In this document: positions 62,949 through 64,000 of the stretch, one piece after another
How positions within the stretch are numbered: position 1 is the stretch's first letter
Layout: the number at the start of each line of letters is the position of its first letter
NCBI RefSeq assembly: GCF_012272825.1
Contig: NZ_JAAWWS010000122.1
Location: 43,015 to 107,014, forward strand
Direction: 5' to 3'
DNA length: 64,000 nt
Source of the DNA: Wenzhouxiangella sp. XN79A
GTDB lineage: Bacteria; Pseudomonadota; Gammaproteobacteria; Xanthomonadales; Wenzhouxiangellaceae
The notes under the pieces: model-generated
The model's input: only the letters and a program-made list of their open reading frames with translations
The model's database searches: none
What the model was told of the DNA's origin: nothing
Made by a program: the position numbers and the translations under genes

Positions 62949-63512
62949 ATGAAACTCCACGGAAGCTACACCTCGCCCTACGTTCGCCACTGTCGCATCG
63001 CGATGCGGGATGCGGGGCTCGCGTTCGAGTTCATCGAGACCGATAACGGGCAGAGCGCACGGCAGTCACCGACCCAGCGGGTGCCCTTCCTGGACATCGA
63101 CGGGCTGCGGTTGACCGACTCGACCAGCATCCTGCGCTGGGTGCGGGAGCACCAGGGCCGGCCTTTCCTCGCCGACCCGGGCGCGTTCGATCGCTACCTG
63201 ATGGTCAACACCGCGATGGACGCGGCCGTGAATCTGTTTCTGCTGGAGCGCGACGGGCTGCGGCCGGAAGACGTTCCGTATCTGGCCCGCCAGCGCGATC
63301 GGGTCCGGACCATCCTCGAGGCGCTGGACCTTCGGTTCCAGGCGGTCGGGCTCGACGGCGACGACGGCTTGCGGCTGGCGTGCTTCCTGAGCTGGGCGAT
63401 GTTCCGCGACCGGGCCGATCCCACCGGGTACGGGACGCTGGGCGGCGTGCTGGAGCACTGGGACGCTCGGCCCGAATTCGCAGCAACACACCCCGGTCTC
63501 CCAGGCCGATAG
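62949..63512 (+). CDS. Glutathione S-transferase family protein
   Basis: A 187-residue protein: thioredoxin-like N-terminal domain (MKLHGSYTSPYVRHCRIAMR; QRVPFLDIDGLRLTDSTSIL with the glutathione-binding VPF and DSTSI), then a helical C-terminal domain. Slightly short for the family (about 200). Ser in SPYVR is the probable catalytic residue. No substrate can be inferred. ATG 62949 used; longer in-frame starts lack homology. Confidence 0.87.
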   Translation: MKLHGSYTSPYVRHCRIAMRDAGLAFEFIETDNGQSARQSPTQRVPFLDIDGLRLTDSTSILRWVREHQGRPFLADPGAFDRYLMVNTAMDAAVNLFLLERDGLRPEDVPYLARQRDRVRTILEALDLRFQAVGLDGDDGLRLACFLSWAMFRDRADPTGYGTLGGVLEHWDARPEFAATHPGLPGR

Positions 63513-63693
63513 TCCGGCAGCGGATTCTTGCTCGATTGCCGAAGGCGCCGATCCCGCAAGCAGCCTGCCCTTCCGCGAGACCGTTCGCTCCCGCTGCTGT
63601 GACGGCAAGGGGATTCCCGGTGTGCTCGAGCGGATGCCTGACGTGCCTCGATTTCGTTATAATGCGCGGCTTGATTCGGACGGACACCGGGTC
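63513..63693 (+). other. Non-coding stretch with a tRNA-type promoter
   Basis: No gene seen. A consensus TATAAT stands at 63658-63663 with no good -35; it probably drives the tRNA-Ser-like region that follows. Confidence 0.5.
63658..63663 (+). promoter_or_regulatory. TATAAT -10 element upstream of the tRNA-Ser-like repeats
   Basis: Perfect -10 hexamer in the context CGTTATAATGCG, 31 bases before the first repeat unit. The -35 region is not recognisable. Confidence 0.45.
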
Positions 63694-63872
63694 GAGCGTC
63701 AGCGGAGGGCAAGCACCGAAGGTGCGCAGTCCATGCGGCGGTCTCGCGGTCCAACGGACCGCCGATCAGGGCAGCCTGGTCCTTGCAGTTCGAGTTTCGG
63801 AGAGGTGGCAGAGTGGTCGAACCGAGCGAAGCGAGCTCGATGCGAAGACCGCGAAGCGGTTGAAGCCACCCG
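63694..63872 (+). repeat. 179-bp tandem repeat, unit 1, containing a tRNA-Ser 5' fragment
   Basis: Bases 63694-63821 recur at 63873-64000 with only two differences (TTGCAGTT versus TTACAATT). The 51 bases 63822-63872 complete the period. The unit contains several small perfect hairpins with 3-base loops: CACC-GAA-GGTG, CGGTCC-AAC-GGACCG and ACCGC-GAA-GCGGT. Bases 63799-63821 match the first 23 bases of a bacterial tRNA-Ser (acceptor GGAGAGG and a D-arm with GCAGAGTGGTCGAA), but no anticodon arm, long variable arm or 3' acceptor strand follows. Confidence 0.8.
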
Positions 63873-64000
63873 GAGCGTCAGCGGAGGGCAAGCACCGAAG
63901 GTGCGCAGTCCATGCGGCGGTCTCGCGGTCCAACGGACCGCCGATCAGGGCAGCCTGGTCCTTACAATTCGAGTTTCGGAGAGGTGGCAGAGTGGTCGAA
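63873..64000 (+). repeat. 179-bp tandem repeat, unit 2, cut by the window edge
   Basis: 128 bases of the second copy, identical to unit 1 apart from two substitutions. Whether a third unit or the intact tRNA follows cannot be seen. Confidence 0.8.
63978..64000 (+). tRNA. Possible tRNA-Ser, 5' end only (truncated by the window)
   Basis: GGAGAGG acceptor strand, TG, and D-arm GCAGAGTGGTCGAA match gammaproteobacterial tRNA-Ser 5' ends. The anticodon lies outside the window. The same 23 bases at 63799-63821 are followed by unrelated sequence, so this copy could also be a fragment. Confidence 0.4.

Noticed and set aside
63799..63872. Complete tRNA-Ser gene in repeat unit 1
   Set aside because: Only the acceptor 5' strand and D-arm are present; no anticodon stem-loop, T-arm or matching CCTCTCC 3' strand follows.
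63694..64000. CRISPR array
   Set aside because: Only two long copies with no short repeat-spacer pattern and no cas genes; the unit contains a tRNA fragment and hairpins instead.

Overview
The window is about 68-70% GC and densely coded (about 54 protein genes, one complete tRNA, and one probable tRNA-Ser cut by the right edge). The conserved order rpmI-rplT-pheS-pheT-ihfA-merR-tRNA-Pro, the PheST and GyrA sequences, a CioAB/CydDC cluster and an MCE-type lipid transporter point to an aerobic gammaproteobacterium. A secreted protease ending in a short ...FFDGFES.. tail, a tricorn protease and leucine catabolism genes suggest a peptide- and amino-acid-degrading member of the Xanthomonadales/Wenzhouxiangella-like groups. 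That taxonomic placement is inference.

Layout. 1-6.4 kb (minus): a DUF4190 protein cut by the edge, an ALDH7-family aldehyde dehydrogenase (lysine catabolism), then an operon read as SRAP protein, STAS-MlaE permease, MlaF ATPase, MlaD and auxiliary lipoprotein. 6.4-11.4 kb (plus): L35, L20, PheS, PheT, IHF-alpha, MerR and tRNA-Pro(GGG). 11.5-18 kb: folE2, lpxH with no ordinary start codon, periplasmic cyclophilin, mtnA, gyrA. 18-29.4 kb, secreted proteolysis and peptide uptake: S8 protease, two tandem Sel1-like secreted paralogues, tricorn protease, Lnb/DUF4105 protein, POT peptide transporter. 29.5-32.3 kb: YjbQ, serine hydrolase, SQR-like flavoprotein. 32.4-38 kb (minus): thiolase, SLC13 permease, isovaleryl-CoA dehydrogenase, leucine dehydrogenase. 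38.3-44.1 kb (plus): cioA, cioB, cydD, cydC. 44.2-50.2 kb: a haem-motif Tll0287-like protein and a DUF2892 protein read from a strong AT-rich promoter; opposite them an MMPL exporter, a LolA-like protein and an outer-membrane barrel with an LPxGL-repeat leader. 50.1-54.5 kb: HD-GYP, inositol monophosphatase, TrmJ, alkyltransferase-like protein, MscS, an unknown 134-residue protein. 54.5-60.7 kb (minus): SDR dehydrogenase, HMG-CoA lyase, methylcrotonyl-CoA carboxylase alpha, methylglutaconyl-CoA hydratase, methylcrotonyl-CoA carboxylase beta. 60.9-63.5 kb (plus): DEAD-box helicase and a GST. 63.5-64 kb: non-coding, with a 179-bp tandem repeat whose units carry tRNA-Ser 5' ends.

How the genes fit together. 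Two loci 20 kb apart together encode most of leucine breakdown: leucine dehydrogenase and isovaleryl-CoA dehydrogenase in one, and carboxylase, hydratase and lyase in the other. Only the branched-chain keto-acid dehydrogenase and acetoacetate activation are missing here. Secreted S8 protease, tricorn and POT transporter could supply the amino acids. CioAB, with its CydDC assembly exporter, provides a cyanide/sulfide-tolerant terminal oxidase; the SQR-like flavoprotein and the DUF2892/haem pair nearby hint at sulfur or redox stress handling. The MCE system and the MMPL/LolA-like/barrel trio are two separate envelope lipid-transport modules.

The points most worth a second look are the tRNA-Ser-derived tandem repeat at the right edge, the non-canonical lpxH start, the AT-rich promoter/operator at 44981-45019, the paired Sel1-like proteins, and the LPxGL repeat leader of the barrel protein.
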